Assembly: GCA_023634235.1 (NCBI GenBank)
Contig: JAMKCF010000022.1
Coordinates: 8,300,541-8,364,540 of the forward strand
Origin: Pisaster brevispinus
Taxonomy: Eukaryota > Echinodermata > Asteroidea > Forcipulatida > Asteriidae
DNA: 64,000 nucleotides
Direction of reading: 5' to 3'
Positions 24,501-27,500 of this stretch are shown in pieces. The notes under the pieces were generated by a model. It saw nothing but the letters and a program-made list of their open reading frames with translations, was not told the origin of the DNA and searched no databases. Both the position numbers and the translations under genes were made by a program. The stretch's first letter is position 1. Each line of letters starts with the position of its first letter.

Positions 24501-27500
24501 GCTCCAAAAAGGTCCAAAAGTAATACTGCGGGTAAGCACAGACAATTTTTTAGAAGACCGACGTGAAGTGGTTTTAAAAAAAACTTAACAAACTTGATTT
24601 GTTTTCTGCAGGCAGTTACTCCAGGACTGTGGTATCGGAGTGGAGGCGATGGGGAATGAGCAAGAAGGGTTGACGGAAGCCGTAGTAGGCCAACATAGAA
24701 TCCTTCTCTTCTGTCAACTCAAGAGTATGCTGGACATCGTGGAGAAGGATCTCTTAAGGTAAGGGCTACTTAATAATAATACGTAGTTTTTATACAGATT
24801 CAAAGCTTCCCTTAAAAAACACCTTGTCAGCCGTTATGTAATTTCTAATTCTTAATTCATCATCGTAGTTTAGCTTATTTGTCGTGGTCTGTCTTGTGGT
24901 TTTTTGTCTTTGTTTCTTTGTTTATTTCATTTTTGCGCTTGCTTACCCGTCTCGTGTTGATCCTTGTTTAATCTGTTGTTAATTTGTATTGTTTTATTAT
25001 CTAATTTCAATATTTTTAATTACTCTCCATCTTTGTTTGTTTTGTACAAGGCATCCCAGCTTACAAGCTATTGCTTTTATTGGGTCATGCCTCCATACAG
25101 TCTCTGTTAACTAATCAAGTTGTTTATTTTGATTTATGTATGGAAATAAATGTTGACTGATTGATTGATACAGCTCTTTATCACACACAGCTGTTTATCA
25201 CACACTTATCTCAAAGCGTTCATTATGTTTTCTATAAGCTATGCGAAGTGTAGCACCGTGTAATGGTTTAGAAAAGGCTGTGGCACAATCTGCAGCCAAC
25301 CATACCAGAAAACACTGGGCAAACCCCTTCTCTTAACCATAAGTGTACTGGGTTCTTTTACGTGCATTACACAACACAAAGGGCCAGCGGCTTTACGTCC
25401 CATCCAAAAGATGGAGCACTAATGGTTAGTGTCTTGCTCAAGGATGCAAGCCTCGAGATCGGGATTCGAACCTACTTTCTGTTGATCAGAAACATCAGAG
25501 CCCACCTGAGGAGCCTGTGGATTTTTTCTGCTGTTGGAAAGCGCTGAGTATACAATAAAGACATCATTGTTAGGATCAAATCTAAATAATTCATTTGATT
25601 TGATATGATTTGATTTGATTTCTTGATTTATCCCATAAAAGGAACATACCCTATCACCCTGGGGAAGGTTTACAACAATTTTGAAAAAGTACAAGTAAAG
25701 TCTACATCATGAGTTAGCAAAAAGCATTCATTTCAAACTAATAGCACTCCGCACTCGGCTGGCAGACAAACCTTCCACCACTTACATGATCACTGCATCA
25801 TCGTGGCACCAGACATCATTAATACGAGAACAGTCAGTACACGCGAGTAAACATAAAGCTTGGATATATAGGCGTTTGTACGCTAGCTAAGTTTGACACG
25901 TTGTCTGAGATCTGGGTACTGAGCTTCAATTTGTAGCAATTAGTGCAGAGTGCTATTATTAGTAGAATTAATAACCTTCAACTTAGCAGATAGAAAAAGG
26001 TACTTGGCTAAACAAGGCACAATACCTTTTTACTCGTTCATTTGTTCGTTCATGTGGTCACCATAGATTATCTAGTTGTAGACTGGCGGGCCCAAGGAGA
26101 GCCAGTTAATGGTATCATCCTCAAGGGTCCTCAGGCCAGAAGCATCATTTGGGGTTCCGAAGATTTTGCATTCCTGGATCGTGTGGTTCATATTCTGGGT
26201 GGTTCCACACACACACACAAATATCAGGACCCAATTTCATAGAGCTTCTTAAGCACAAAAAGTAGCTAAGCACAACAACATAATGCTTACTAGAATAAGG
26301 TTACCAACCAAACTACCATGTCACGTGTACAATTTGTGGCTGGTGTTCTGCTCATTTCAGCTAAGCAGAAAATTGTTCAGCAATATTTTCTGCTTTAGCA
26401 GCTGTATGAAATTGGGCCAAGAAGAGTAGCACCTTCACACTGAGAGGTCATTAGAAAAAAACAAACTGAAAAAAATATGTAGTGGCCTGACCTCATGCTG
26501 CACATACTGAAGTCGTTTTCTTCTTTTGATTTTTTGACGTTGATGTTTATTTCAATTGTTATTTCAGGAAGCATATGCCCAATGTAACCTACCTCAGGCT
26601 GGATGGCAGTGTACCGGCCGGCCAAAGACATGACATCGTACACAGGTAGTTGTTCATAATAGTATCAGAATCAGAGAGATCATCTCATCCCGATTAGCTG
26701 ACGCTTAATAATAATAATAATTCTTATAAAGCGCTTTATCTCACCCTAGGGCGTCTCAAAGCGCTCAGTAGTTTTTCTACAAGGTTTGCAAAGCTTTATT
26801 CAAAATATAAGACTCATTTATTTACATAGCACCATGTAATGGTTTACAAGGTGTTGTGGGGCAATCTGCAGCCACCCATACCAGAAAACACTGGGGTGAA
26901 CCCCTTCTCTTAACAATAAGTGCACTGGGTTCTTCTATGTGTATAGATCAATTGCACATGACGTCACTGACCGCCATCTTTGATGAAAAACAATGGAAAA
27001 GTGCACGCATGTACGCACTGCGCACGACTCTCAGCCAATGATAGCCTTCCACGCGTGCGCGTTTCATCAAAGATTGCGGCCAATGCAAGCGGTCTATTAA
27101 ACCACTCATGGGACCTACAGATTTACGTCCTTTGGAGGACGAAGCGATAATGGTCAAGTGTCTTGCTTAAGGACATAAGTTTCGAGAACAAGACACAAAC
27201 CCTTACTCTGCTGATTAGAAATGCCAGAGCTTGAGTCCAGTATGCGTGACTGCTCGGCCACGACACGCCCAATGCTTGCACCACCCTGTCATTCATTTGG
27301 ATGTAGAATCACATAATGAATGTGGGCTGAAGGAAGTTGAGTGAAAAGAGGGCGCTCTTAGACAAAATTTCTACACAGTTGGCATTATGGGGGTCAGAAG
27401 CACTTGGGGACCGAAATTCCCTTGAACACCGGTAAAGTTCAGGTCATCAAACTTCTGCCCAGAATTGCCTGTATTCTTAATGCATTATCAACACTGTGAT

